Assembly (NCBI RefSeq): GCF_011305415.1
Contig: NZ_JAANOQ010000001.1
Coordinates: 459,631 to 523,630, forward strand
Length of the DNA stretch: 64,000 nucleotides
DNA from: Flavobacterium bernardetii
GTDB lineage: Bacteria; Bacteroidota; Bacteroidia; Flavobacteriales; Flavobacteriaceae
Reading direction: 5' to 3'
The position numbers and the translations under genes are program-made. Of the stretch, positions 1 to 7,742 are shown piece by piece. A model generated the notes under the pieces. That model saw only the letters and a program-made list of their open reading frames with translations. It had not been told where the DNA came from and did not search any database. How positions within the stretch are numbered: position 1 is the first letter of the stretch; each line of letters opens with the position of its first letter.

Positions 1-136
1 GTAAATAGTTAATCACAAACCACTTCCGCAATCTTACACTCAAACTTGTCATGCTGAAAGCATCTCACACAAACCACTTCCGCAATGTTTAACCACATAG
101 TTCTTCACGTAAATCCCAAATCGTAAATCCCAAATA
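1..136. repeat. Dispersed intergenic repeats, left edge
   Basis: This non-coding stretch downstream of the purine nucleoside phosphorylase gene is built from motifs that recur elsewhere in the window: TGTCATGCTGAAAGCATCTC, AAACCACTTCCGCAA, and ACGTAAATCCCAAATCGTAA. The same modules reappear near 6.3-6.8, 18.7, 22.4-22.6 and 24.9-25.4 kb. I see no gene in it. Confidence 0.7.
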
Positions 137-949
137 TTAATACAATTTAATCAATTCTCTAATCAACAACCTCACATTTGGCTCCGCCATTTTTGCTGCT
201 TTTAGTACTTCAGCATGGGAAACGGTTTCAATATTTTCTTCATTACCCATATCTGTAATTACAGAAATTCCGAAAGTTTCTAAATCCATATGTCGGGCAA
301 CAATAACTTCGGGAACGGTACTCATTCCTACGCAATCTCCACCAATATTTTTTATCATTTTATATTCTGAAAGTGTTTCATAAGTTGGACCTTGTAAGGC
401 CACATAAACACCTTCTTTGACTTCAATGTTGTTGGTTTTGGCAATTTCTTTTACTTTGGCTATCATGTGATGACTGTATGGCTCACTCATATTTACAAAT
501 CGCGGTCCCATTCTTTCATCATTAGCGCCTCTTAAGGGATGTTCGGGCATCATATTAATATGATTGGTGATGATGACAATTGAACCCACTTTATAATTTG
601 AATTTACACCTCCTGAAGCATTAGAAACTATAAGTTTTGTAATGCCCAAATGTTTCATTACTCTAACAGGGAATGTAACTTGTTTCATATCATAGCCTTC
701 ATAGTAATGAAAGCGACCTTGCATGGCCATTACTTTTTTAGTTCCAACAGTTCCAAAAAGTAAAGCACCTTTATGACCCGAAACGGTTGAAACAGGAAAG
801 TTTGGAATTTCCTCATAAGGCAAGGTGAATTCTATTTTAATGTCTTCAGCAAAATCACCTAAACCCGAACCTAAAATAATTCCGTATTCTGGAATGAAAT
901 TGGTTTTATTTTTAATGAATTCGCAGGTGTCATATATTTGATTTAACAT
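137..949 (-). CDS. Purine nucleoside phosphorylase (PNP/MTAP family)
   Basis: This enzyme cleaves purine (deoxy)nucleosides with phosphate to give a free base and (deoxy)ribose 1-phosphate in cytosolic purine salvage. At 270 residues it has the length of the trimeric PNP type. Visible motifs are the phosphate loop GSGLG (27-31), RFHYYEG with His81, SNASGG (109-114), QGPTYET with Glu191 (186-192), VGMST (207-211) and ITDMGN with Asn236. These match the phosphate-, ribose- and base-binding residues of human-type PNP. It is monocistronic, and a TATATTTG box lies just upstream on the minus strand. The family call is secure. Preference for guanosine or inosine over other purines is inferred from the Glu and Asn pair. 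Confidence 0.93.
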   Translation of the reverse strand: MLNQIYDTCEFIKNKTNFIPEYGIILGSGLGDFAEDIKIEFTLPYEEIPNFPVSTVSGHKGALLFGTVGTKKVMAMQGRFHYYEGYDMKQVTFPVRVMKHLGITKLIVSNASGGVNSNYKVGSIVIITNHINMMPEHPLRGANDERMGPRFVNMSEPYSHHMIAKVKEIAKTNNIEVKEGVYVALQGPTYETLSEYKMIKNIGGDCVGMSTVPEVIVARHMDLETFGISVITDMGNEENIETVSHAEVLKAAKMAEPNVRLLIRELIKLY

Positions 950-972
950 AATTTGAATTAATTTAAGTTACT

Positions 973-980
973 CAAATATA
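973..980 (-). promoter_or_regulatory. Promoter -7 box TATATTTG of the PNP gene
   Basis: On the minus strand this reads TATATTTG, a perfect match to the Bacteroidota TAnnTTTG -7 element, and it ends 23 bp before the PNP start codon. No clear -33 TTG was seen. Confidence 0.55.
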
Positions 981-1011
981 TGAAATTTTAGTGAGATTAT
1001 AGATGTTGTTT

Positions 1012-2205
1012 TTATGCGGCAGACCATTGTCCAATTTCCCTCATTTTAAAGAAAATTAATTTAGTACAAGATTGTCCGTTATTAGAATCATCCCAATACG
1101 ATTCATGCATATAAGTTTGTTTTAAACCTAAAAAATCAAATACATAATAATCTGTTTTTTGAGTAATTTCGTAGTTAATATTTATTGGTATTTCTTGTTT
1201 GTTTAAGATACCGAAATTGGCTTCACCAGCTTTATTATCGTATCTGAAGTTACTTGCAAAGGCATCTACCAAAGAATACACATTAATCCATTGTATTTTT
1301 TTGGTCATTTGGTCATTTCTGTTCTCTAAAAAATGAGGGTAATACTTCGTAACAAATTCATACGGAGCACCAATGGTTACTAATAAATTAACTTGGTTTT
1401 TAATGTTTTTTGAAGGTTCAGAATCTATTGGGAATAGCGTATCTAAAGCAATAATACTTCCGAAACTATAGGTATGAAAATGTATTTTCTCATTTCCTTC
1501 TTGTGTAACGATGAATGCCATTAACTCCTCTAAATTATGCTTTACATGGTGTATTTGTTTTTTACTTTGAATATAGCTGTCCATCGTAAAAAATTCGGCA
1601 GCAATTTTTGTGAGTATAATATTCGATTCGGGCATAAATAACATAAAAGTTACCGTAAGAATGATCCCGTATTTTATAATTAGATTTAAATTACTTTTTG
1701 AACCTAAAGTAGCTATGTTTTCTACTATAAAAGTATTGTCAAGTGATAGTAATAACAAAGGTAATAATGATAAAACAGCCAAAGACATGATCAAAAATAT
1801 AATAAACATATAAGCTGTTTTTCCGCCTTTTTGATACGTTGATTTTTTAAATAAATTAATGATGAGTCTAGGGAATCTTCTAATAACTAAAAGTAGCAAA
1901 CAACTATTTTTAAACAATAAGTTTTTGTTTTGAAAGTTCTGGTTAAGTTGTTCACTGTATTCAAAATCGTATAATTTATACACGAGTTTGTCGGTATCAG
2001 ATTTGTCGGTGTTTTTTGGATGTTCAAAAATATGAATTACCAAACTGCTTTGATTGGTTGTGTAGTAAATTTTCTCAATTTTGGTATAATAACAATTATC
2101 GAAAGTCGCATTCTCGAGTTCTTTTACGTATCGAGCCGCATATTTCTCTACAGTTTCATTATCTGTAGCGTGTTCTAGTCCAGAAATGTAAATACCAACA
2201 GCCAT
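1012..2205 (-). CDS. Membrane protein with serine-hydrolase-like motif
   Basis: I do not recognise a named family. The 397-residue protein has two hydrophobic segments (about 131-155 and 175-195). Its C-terminal half looks like an alpha/beta-hydrolase: a nucleophile elbow-like HTYSFGS with Ser247 (the first Gly of GxSxG is replaced by Thr), a possible acid in YSLVDAF (Asp314) and a possible histidine in YMHESYW (His367). A short segment after the elbow (LLVTIGAPYEF, about 274-284) resembles the strand-turn seen after the nucleophile in lipases. No signal peptide is evident. It lies downstream of the response regulator on the same strand, separated by 81 bp that hold a LytTR-type operator oriented towards this gene. 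A lipase-like role is inference. Confidence 0.6.
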   Translation of the reverse strand: MAVGIYISGLEHATDNETVEKYAARYVKELENATFDNCYYTKIEKIYYTTNQSSLVIHIFEHPKNTDKSDTDKLVYKLYDFEYSEQLNQNFQNKNLLFKNSCLLLLVIRRFPRLIINLFKKSTYQKGGKTAYMFIIFLIMSLAVLSLLPLLLLSLDNTFIVENIATLGSKSNLNLIIKYGIILTVTFMLFMPESNIILTKIAAEFFTMDSYIQSKKQIHHVKHNLEELMAFIVTQEGNEKIHFHTYSFGSIIALDTLFPIDSEPSKNIKNQVNLLVTIGAPYEFVTKYYPHFLENRNDQMTKKIQWINVYSLVDAFASNFRYDNKAGEANFGILNKQEIPININYEITQKTDYYVFDFLGLKQTYMHESYWDDSNNGQSCTKLIFFKMREIGQWSAA

Positions 2206-2221
2206 AACTAAGAAATAATTA

Positions 2222-2279
2222 TAAAGTTACTCTTTACTTATATCTTATTTTACGGTTTTTTTGACTAATGTTTACGGTT
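2222..2279 (-). promoter_or_regulatory. LytTR-type operator (copy 1) and -7 box upstream of the hydrolase-like gene
   Basis: Read on the minus strand, AACCGTAAA (2279-2271), a 13-nt spacer and AACCGTAAAA (2257-2248) form a direct repeat of period 22 bp. After 18 nt comes TAACTTTA (2229-2222), a near match to the -7 element TAnnTTTG, and the start codon of the hydrolase-like gene follows 16 nt later. The same arrangement occurs at 2965-3023 and 7576-7634. Direct repeats one or two helical turns apart are typical of LytTR-domain binding. Assignment to the LytTR protein encoded at 3042 is inference. Confidence 0.7.
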
Positions 2280-2286
2280 TGAACTT

Positions 2287-2964
2287 TTATATCAACTTTA
2301 ACGTTTTACAGATGTTTATTAGTTCTTCATCTGTAATTTTTTGGTCGGCTAATTGCCTTTTAATATTGGCTTTACGCTTTTCAATACTGCTTAATGAAAC
2401 GTCAATATAATTTGGAATTTCTTTAGTTTGAATTCCTTTTTCAAGTAATATTATAATTTGTGTATCAATCTCATCCCATTTAATGGTATTGCTTAATAAG
2501 GATTGAAAAGATTTATTAATTGTAGGGCTAAAATATTTTTCGCCATCTTTAATTCTAAAAAATATATCAGGAAAAGTACTAAAATCAATATCGTTTTTTG
2601 AAATAAACCCTTCTGGATTTACAGTTTTATACACTTTGTTTAGGATAAGATGTTCGCTATGCATCGTTAGCATAACAATTTTGCATTTAGGAAATTTTTC
2701 ACGGATAAGTATCGCCAAATCAGTGCCAGATAAAATTTTCTCTTTTTCATAGGGAGGCAAATTAATATCTAATAAAGCGATATCAATATTTTTTTCTTTA
2801 TTCACCATTATTTCTAAAATTTTAAAGGCCTTTTCACAATTTGTAGCTTTTAAAAAATTATAATTATGATCTGTTTTTTTCTTAGAAATCAAATTGATAT
2901 AAGCATCCGAAGTAAAGGGATGATCGTCAACTACTAAAATTGTTAAATTCTTGAATTTATTCAT
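2287..2964 (-). CDS. NarL/LuxR-type response regulator
   Basis: The 225-residue protein has an N-terminal receiver and a C-terminal LuxR-type helix-turn-helix. Receiver residues are intact: acidic pair Asp13/Asp14 (VVDDHPF), phospho-acceptor Asp66 (LLDINLPP), Thr100 and Lys123 (ISKND). The helix-turn-helix spans roughly 163-208 and contains QTKEIPNYIDVSLSSIEKR, the usual arrangement of a LuxR recognition helix. Regulators of this type pair with HisKA_3 kinases, and such a kinase lies at 4154-6163, so the two are a plausible pair split by two other genes. The start codon abuts the LytTR-type operator at 2965, and a minus-strand TAAATTTG box lies at 3033-3026. Confidence 0.88.
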   Translation of the reverse strand: MNKFKNLTILVVDDHPFTSDAYINLISKKKTDHNYNFLKATNCEKAFKILEIMVNKEKNIDIALLDINLPPYEKEKILSGTDLAILIREKFPKCKIVMLTMHSEHLILNKVYKTVNPEGFISKNDIDFSTFPDIFFRIKDGEKYFSPTINKSFQSLLSNTIKWDEIDTQIIILLEKGIQTKEIPNYIDVSLSSIEKRKANIKRQLADQKITDEELINICKTLKLI

Positions 2965-3023
2965 AACCGTAAGTATTTGTCCTAAAAACCGTAAAATCGT
3001 ATTGTTAAATGGTGGTAAATTGC
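2965..3023 (+). promoter_or_regulatory. LytTR-type operator (copy 2) and -7 box upstream of the LytTR gene
   Basis: AACCGTAAG (2965-2973), 13 nt, then AACCGTAAAA (2987-2996) form a direct repeat of period 22 bp on the plus strand. Nineteen nt further is TAAATTGC (3016-3023), a weak -7 box, 18 nt before the GTG start of the LytTR gene. The operator also sits between the response regulator start and that gene's own minus-strand promoter. Binding could therefore activate the LytTR gene and block the response regulator gene, although this is inference. Confidence 0.72.
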
Positions 3024-3025
3024 AT

Positions 3026-3033
3026 CAAATTTA
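3026..3033 (-). promoter_or_regulatory. Promoter -7 box TAAATTTG of the response regulator gene
   Basis: The minus strand reads TAAATTTG, a perfect TAnnTTTG. Transcription from it would give a leader of about 55 nt that contains the operator at 2965-2996. Confidence 0.45.
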
Positions 3034-3041
3034 ATTAAATC

Positions 3042-3737
3042 GTGTTAATATCCTATATAATAATTGATGCAACTGAAACATTAACTCAAGAAAGTGACCG
3101 ATTTCTTGAGTTCAATGAATTGTTGTGTGTTGGAGTTAGTACTACATATGATAACGCGATAGATTTAATTTTAGAGAAGAAACCACAACTAATATTTTTT
3201 CATTTTTCTAATGAAATTCCGTTGCACTTACTATTAAATATTCAGCAGTATTTAGAAAAGTTACCGTATGTGATAGCCTTGAATGATACGGATGCTCATG
3301 CTTATAAAGCTTTGAAACACGGAGTTATGGATTATGTATTGATGCCATTTCTTGAATCCGAATTGAGAAAATCAGTTTTAAAGTTCATTAAGTTTTATAA
3401 AGATAATTCCATTGAAAAATTATGTATTAAATCTAACGGCGATTATCATTTTATTCCTTTAGATGATATTATTTATTTAAAAGCAGATAATAATACTACC
3501 GATTTTTATTTGCAAAGTGGTAAAGTTATTTCAGGTTTTAAAACGATGAAATTCTTTGAAGGACAATTGCCTTTTTACTTTTTTAGAGTACATAATAGTT
3601 ACATTGTAAATATTAAATTTGTTACTAGAATAAACTTAGGAAAATTCGACTGCTTCCTTTTTGATAATATTCATAAAATCCCATTCTCAAGAACCTACAG
3701 AGAAAATATTGACGCTATTATTAAAAGAATTGGCTAA
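3042..3737 (+). CDS. LytTR-domain regulator with degenerate receiver
   Basis: The 231-residue protein has a receiver-like N-terminus (1-118) and a LytTR DNA-binding domain (about 124-231) with the signature FRVHNSYIVN at 181-190. The receiver has lost key residues. The phospho-acceptor position is His54 within IFFHFS instead of Asp, and the conserved Lys before Pro-Phe is Met101 (LMPF). Phosphorylation control is therefore doubtful; it may act constitutively, by dimerisation or by protein contact. Translation probably starts at GTG 3042, because no in-frame ATG lies nearby. It is divergent from the NarL-type regulator. A direct repeat of LytTR-site geometry lies 45 bp upstream, which suggests autoregulation. 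Confidence 0.85.
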   Translation: MLISYIIIDATETLTQESDRFLEFNELLCVGVSTTYDNAIDLILEKKPQLIFFHFSNEIPLHLLLNIQQYLEKLPYVIALNDTDAHAYKALKHGVMDYVLMPFLESELRKSVLKFIKFYKDNSIEKLCIKSNGDYHFIPLDDIIYLKADNNTTDFYLQSGKVISGFKTMKFFEGQLPFYFFRVHNSYIVNIKFVTRINLGKFDCFLFDNIHKIPFSRTYRENIDAIIKRIG

Positions 3738-3817
3738 TTCTGAAAAAAAAAAGTCACTTACATTTAAAAATAGGTTAGTTACTAGTTTGAGGCTGTCAAT
3801 TGCTTAAAGACTAGTGT

Positions 3818-3853
3818 TTTGTAGTTTATTTCATACTTCATTTTTTAATTTTG
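3818..3853 (+). promoter_or_regulatory. Promoter of the small lipoprotein gene
   Basis: TTTG (3818-3821) and TAATTTTG (3846-3853) are separated by 24 nt, close to the Bacteroidota -33/-7 arrangement. The start codon follows 46 nt after the -7 box. Confidence 0.5.
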
Positions 3854-3899
3854 ACATATCAAGAAACAACTACTAATGTTAAATTAAAAAAATTAAATT

Positions 3900-4097
3900 A
3901 TGAAAACTTATTCTTTTATTGCTACGATTGCTATTGCTTTAATGTTAACTTCTTGTTCTGCAGACAGTGAAGAAACTTACACTAAACCAGAACAAGTTCA
4001 AAAGTTTGACTCATTTAGTATATATGCTAGACAAGGGGATTCACTTTCTAGAGGAAATGAAGATGGAGAGCCTGTAAAACCTATAAAAAGAGATTAA
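3900..4097 (+). CDS. Small lipoprotein, unknown function
   Basis: The 65-residue product has a lipoprotein signal peptide ending in LTSC (Cys19), leaving a mature peptide of about 47 residues. The mature part is polar and low in hydrophobic residues and ends EPVKPIKRD. It carries its own promoter, and a lipoprotein histidine kinase follows 56 bp downstream. I do not recognise the family. Its position between a LytTR regulator and a sensor kinase makes a role as ligand, accessory lipoprotein or signal peptide precursor possible. This is a guess from context only. Confidence 0.7.
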   Translation: MKTYSFIATIAIALMLTSCSADSEETYTKPEQVQKFDSFSIYARQGDSLSRGNEDGEPVKPIKRD

Positions 4098-4125
4098 TTT
4101 ATTCTTTCATTCTATATTTATTTCT

Positions 4126-4133
4126 TATTTTTG
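4126..4133 (+). promoter_or_regulatory. Possible -7 box TATTTTTG before the kinase gene
   Basis: TATTTTTG matches TAnnTTTG and lies 20 nt before the TTG start of the kinase, which would leave a very short leader. The weak upstream region makes this tentative. Confidence 0.35.
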
Positions 4134-4153
4134 AGAAAAAATATTTTAAATTT

Positions 4154-6163
4154 TTGAAAAACTCAAAATTATTCTTTTTAATTCTCATCTCTATCTTTTC
4201 TTGTAGAAAAGATAGAGATGATTTTGTTATTAAAGATGATGTATTTACTTCCAACGATTATATTTATTTATCTTTAAAGGATAAACAAGTTTTTTTAGAT
4301 TCTATCAATAATCTAGTTGATGATATAGAAGTTGATTCTATTAAAATGAATAAATTATTGTCCTTATCATCTCAATATTATTTTTTAAAAGAGAATCGTA
4401 AATCTTTTCAATTAACAAAAAAAGCCTATAAAATTGCTGAGCAAACCAAAGATTCTTTTGCCATGGGAAGGTCTTTGTATTATATGTCTGATTGTTATAG
4501 AGAAACAAATAAGGATAGTGCTTTTTATTATCTTAAACAGTCTGAAAAAATTTATTTATTAATAAAAAATGATGACCGTTTAGCTAAAGTACATTATAAT
4601 AAAGCCTATTTGTTATTTTATGAAGGAAATTATACTGAAAGTGAAATTGAAGTAATTAAGTCTTTAAAATACTTGAAAAACGTAGACAATTTAGAACTTT
4701 TGTATATGTGTAATTCTTTACAAGGTTCTAATCATACGGAACTGGAAGAATACAATAAAGCTTTAGGTTATTTCAATCAGGCTTCATTTATTTTGAAGAA
4801 AATGCAAAAGGAGAGATTAAACTTAGAAGAAATTTATTGTTATAGCCTAATAAATACAATTGATATTTGTAACATATATGATAAAAAGAAGCAGTATTCT
4901 AAATCTGTTTCAACTTTAAAAAGTATACTTTCCGAAGATATTAAAAAAAACAAACCTGGACTTTATCATACAATTAATGGCAATCTAGCCTATTCATTAA
5001 TGAAAAGTGGCAACTACGAAGAAGCCAAAAAACATTTTGATTTAGCTATTCAATTCTCAGATAAAAAGGATGATTCTCAAAGTTATTTGTATAAAATTAT
5101 AAACTTTGGCGAGTATCATTTACTGACAAAAGATACAGTAAAAGCGAATGCTTTATTTACCGAAGCTTTACAGATGTCTAAGCAATTGAAAAGTGGGAAT
5201 GAAGAATTAAAAACACTTAATTTTCTCGCTCTTACCAATCCTAAAAAAGTAACACATTATAAAAATGAATACGTTCGTGTTAGTGATAGTATAGTCAAAA
5301 AGCAACGTGCAAGTAGAGATAAATTCGCTCGTATTGAATTTGAAACCAGTCAGGTAGAAGATCAAAATAAGATGTTGTCTTATAGAAACTTGGTTTTAGT
5401 TTTAATCATTATTATTTCGATTATTGTTTTCTTATTGATACTTTATTTCCGACATAGAGCAGCTGCAAAAAAAGAAATGCAACTTTTAGAGCAGAAAAAT
5501 ATTGCCGACAAGGAATTGTTTAAACTCACCAATGATTTCCAAATTGAATTAGTCAACGCTAAGCAAAACGAACAAAATCGTATTTCAAAAGAATTGCACG
5601 ACGGAATTATGAATCAGATTTATGGTGTCCGATTGAATTTAGGTTTTTTAAATGAATACGATGATACCGACTCGAAAGACAAACGATTAATTTTAGTCAA
5701 AGAATTGCAAAAAATTGAAGGAGAAATTAGAACTTTATCACACGATTTAAGTTCTGAAAACAACTTTAATAATTCGGATTTTACGTATTTATTAGACAAT
5801 TTAATTAAATCAAATAATAACATATCAAATACAGAATTTACTATTGAAATAACAGATTTTATTGACTGGAATAGGTTTTCTTCCTTAATAAAAATCAATA
5901 TGTACCGAATCCTTCAAGAGTTATTTTTAAATGTAAATAAATACTCCAATGCCAAAGCATGTACATTAAAAATTGAAACTATTGATAACCAACTTCATGT
6001 TTCCGTATCGGATGACGGAGTAGGGTTTAACACATCCAAAACATCAGAAGGAATTGGTTTAAAAAACATCAAAGAGCGTTTAGAACTTATAAACGGCACG
6101 CTAACTGTTTTGAGTAGTCCTAATGAAGGTGCGAAGTTTAATTTGGTTATTCCGATAGCGTAG
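4154..6163 (+). CDS. TPR lipoprotein sensor histidine kinase (HisKA_3 type)
   Basis: This 669-residue two-component kinase has a lipoprotein-like signal ending in IFSC (Cys17), a region of TPR-type helical repeats (about 55-370), one transmembrane helix (about 412-432), a dimerisation helix with the HisKA_3 H-box ISKELHDG (phospho-acceptor His482) and a HATPase_c domain. The ATPase motifs are LFLNVNKYSNA (N box), SDDGVGFN (G1) and GIGLKNIKERL (G2). The only start that gives the signal sequence is TTG 4154; the next ATG would remove it. HisKA_3 kinases usually phosphorylate NarL-type regulators, so the regulator at 2287-2964 is the likely partner. The sensed ligand is unknown. Confidence 0.87.
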   Translation: MKNSKLFFLILISIFSCRKDRDDFVIKDDVFTSNDYIYLSLKDKQVFLDSINNLVDDIEVDSIKMNKLLSLSSQYYFLKENRKSFQLTKKAYKIAEQTKDSFAMGRSLYYMSDCYRETNKDSAFYYLKQSEKIYLLIKNDDRLAKVHYNKAYLLFYEGNYTESEIEVIKSLKYLKNVDNLELLYMCNSLQGSNHTELEEYNKALGYFNQASFILKKMQKERLNLEEIYCYSLINTIDICNIYDKKKQYSKSVSTLKSILSEDIKKNKPGLYHTINGNLAYSLMKSGNYEEAKKHFDLAIQFSDKKDDSQSYLYKIINFGEYHLLTKDTVKANALFTEALQMSKQLKSGNEELKTLNFLALTNPKKVTHYKNEYVRVSDSIVKKQRASRDKFARIEFETSQVEDQNKMLSYRNLVLVLIIIISIIVFLLILYFRHRAAAKKEMQLLEQKNIADKELFKLTNDFQIELVNAKQNEQNRISKELHDGIMNQIYGVRLNLGFLNEYDDTDSKDKRLILVKELQKIEGEIRTLSHDLSSENNFNNSDFTYLLDNLIKSNNNISNTEFTIEITDFIDWNRFSSLIKINMYRILQELFLNVNKYSNAKACTLKIETIDNQLHVSVSDDGVGFNTSKTSEGIGLKNIKERLELINGTLTVLSSPNEGAKFNLVIPIA

Positions 6164-6880
6164 GTGTAATATTTAAAATAGGTACGCAGAATTAACAGAT
6201 TTTTTTTGATTGTATTGTGGTGAGGGATTATTGCGGATTTTAATCATATAAGAAATATAAGTTTTTTAACCACATAATTCTTCACGTAAATCTCAAATCT
6301 ATAATCGTAAATTTTAACCACATAGGCACATAAGGTTGGATTGCGAGTAAAGACGCTTTGCTCAAAATAGTTCACATAAGATAGGAACGCGGATGTAGCG
6401 GATTTTTTTTTATTTCGGATTGTAGTGAGGGATTTTCACGGATTTTATTCCCCTCTTTTAGAGGGGTGCCCGTAGGGTGGGGTGTTTTATTTACAATCTA
6501 CTTCTACAATCTTACCCTCAATTTTGTCATCCTGAAAGCATCTCACGTAATCTTATTCATTACTAATCTTACATCCCTAATGTCCTTACGAAATCGGAAC
6601 AAGCTATCAAAGTTAGAATCCTTCTAATAGAATTTTGTTAGAGATTGAAAATAAGATTTTAAAGTAAACGTCTTCGTAGGAATTGTCCTCTTGAGGGGAC
6701 TTTAGGGGTGTCACAATCAACTTCCACAATCTTACCCTCAATTTTGTCATGCTGAAAGCATCTCACGCAAACCACTTCCGCAAAGTTTAACCACAAACTA
6801 CTTCACGTAAATCCCAAATCCCAAATCGTAAATCCCAAACACTTCCACTTTCAACAAAAAAAAACTGCTCACAATCTACG
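6164..6880. repeat. Repeat-filled intergenic region, no gene seen
   Basis: Recognisable modules are a GAGGGATT/GCGGATT-rich module (about 6180-6260 and 6390-6445), ACCACATA...TTCACGTAAATC (about 6262-6330 and 6790-6840), a CCCCTCTTTTAGAGGGG palindrome with a GTAGGGTGGGGTG tail (6450-6484), and two copies of a module running from ACAATCTTACCCTCAATTTTG through TCATGCTGAAAGCATCTCAC (6505-6551 and 6723-6784). A reverse copy of CCCCTAAAGTCCCCTC/AAGGGGAC lies at 6683-6713. All recur elsewhere in the window. I see no open frame with coding character. Confidence 0.75.
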
Positions 6881-7468
6881 TATTATCAAGTTCCCGATGG
6901 GTATTATAAAGTTGTCGGAGCATTTTTAGACTTTGTCGGAGGGTTTTTAGAAGTTATCGGAGGGTTTTTAGACTTTGTCGGAGAGTTTTTAGACTTTGTC
7001 GGAGCATTTTTAGACTTTGTCGGAGAGTTTTTAGAAGTTGTCGGAGGGTTTTTAGACTTTGTCGGAGAGTTTTTAGACTTTGTCGGAGGGTTTTTAGAAG
7101 TTGTCGGAGCATTTTTAGACTTTGTCGGAGAGTTTTTAGACTTTGTCGGAGGGTTTTTAGACTTTGTCGGAGAGTTTTTAGAAGTTGTCGGAGGGTTTTT
7201 AGAAGTTCCCGATATGTTTTATCAAGTTCCTGATGCGTTTTATCAAGTTCCCGATACGTTTTTAGAACTTCCCGATGCGTTTTTAGAACTTCCCGATAGG
7301 TTTTTAGAACTTCCCGATGCGTTTTTAGACTTTCCCGATATGTTTTTAGAACTTCCCGATGCGTTTTTAGACTTTCCCGATAGGTTTTTAGACTTTCCCG
7401 ATAGATTTTTAGAACTTCCCGATAGGTTTTTAGAACTTCCCGATACTTTTTTAGACTTTTATTTTGAC
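6881..7468. repeat. Minisatellite: 28 tandem units of exactly 21 bp
   Basis: I count 28 consecutive 21-bp units. The core is TTTTTAGA followed by CTTTGTCGGAG or AGTTGTCGGAG. Two units at the left edge (6881-6922) are TATTAT variants. Thirteen GTCGGA-type units (6923-7195) follow, then 13 CCCGAT-type units (7196-7468), two of them with TTTTATCAAGTT. Because 21 is a multiple of three, one plus-strand frame stays open throughout and reads as heptads of the FLDFVGx or FLELPDx type, ending at TGA 7475-7477. No in-frame ATG lies upstream; the only ATG (7214) comes from a variable repeat position. Differences between units alter residues freely, so I treat it as non-coding. Confidence 0.9.
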
Positions 7469-7575
7469 GTTGTCTGAGCGTTTTTAGAAAATAGATTTAT
7501 GTGTTTGAACTAATTTCAGTATCATTTTAAACTCTTTTTATTCTTATTTACTATTTAATGAACCTAATTTTTCAA

Positions 7576-7634
7576 AACCGTAAGCATAAGTACGGAAAAC
7601 CGTAAAACCATCTCAACCCCTTTATTTATATTTA
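7576..7634 (+). promoter_or_regulatory. LytTR-type operator (copy 3) and -7 box upstream of hsdM
   Basis: AACCGTAAG (7576-7584), 13 nt and AACCGTAAAA (7598-7607) form the same direct repeat of period 22 bp as the copies at 2222-2279 and 2965-3023. Nineteen nt further is TATATTTA (7627-7634), a one-mismatch TAnnTTTG box. The hsdM start lies 108 nt beyond. The rest of the gap 7478-7742 shows no gene. Confidence 0.72.
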
Positions 7635-7742
7635 CCGAAATAGAATACCAAGAGAAATTTACAGGCAAAAACAGGTAGAAATACCTATTGTGGGTACAGT
7701 TTTAAATTGGTAAGTTTGGGACTACAAGATTTTAAAAACACT

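Noticed and set aside
1653..1668. ACCGTAA within the hydrolase-like gene as a fourth operator
   Set aside because: It is a single half-site in coding sequence with no partner 22 bp away.
6881..7468. CRISPR array
   Set aside because: Units are contiguous with no spacers, and there are no cas genes nearby.
7214..7477. Open frame of 87 codons with FLELPD heptads
   Set aside because: It is part of the 21-bp array; its ATG is a chance variant of the repeat, and unit differences change residues freely.
7707..7742. TTG start of hsdM 12 codons upstream
   Set aside because: ATG 7743 gives the usual HsdM N-terminus; the extension has no family support.
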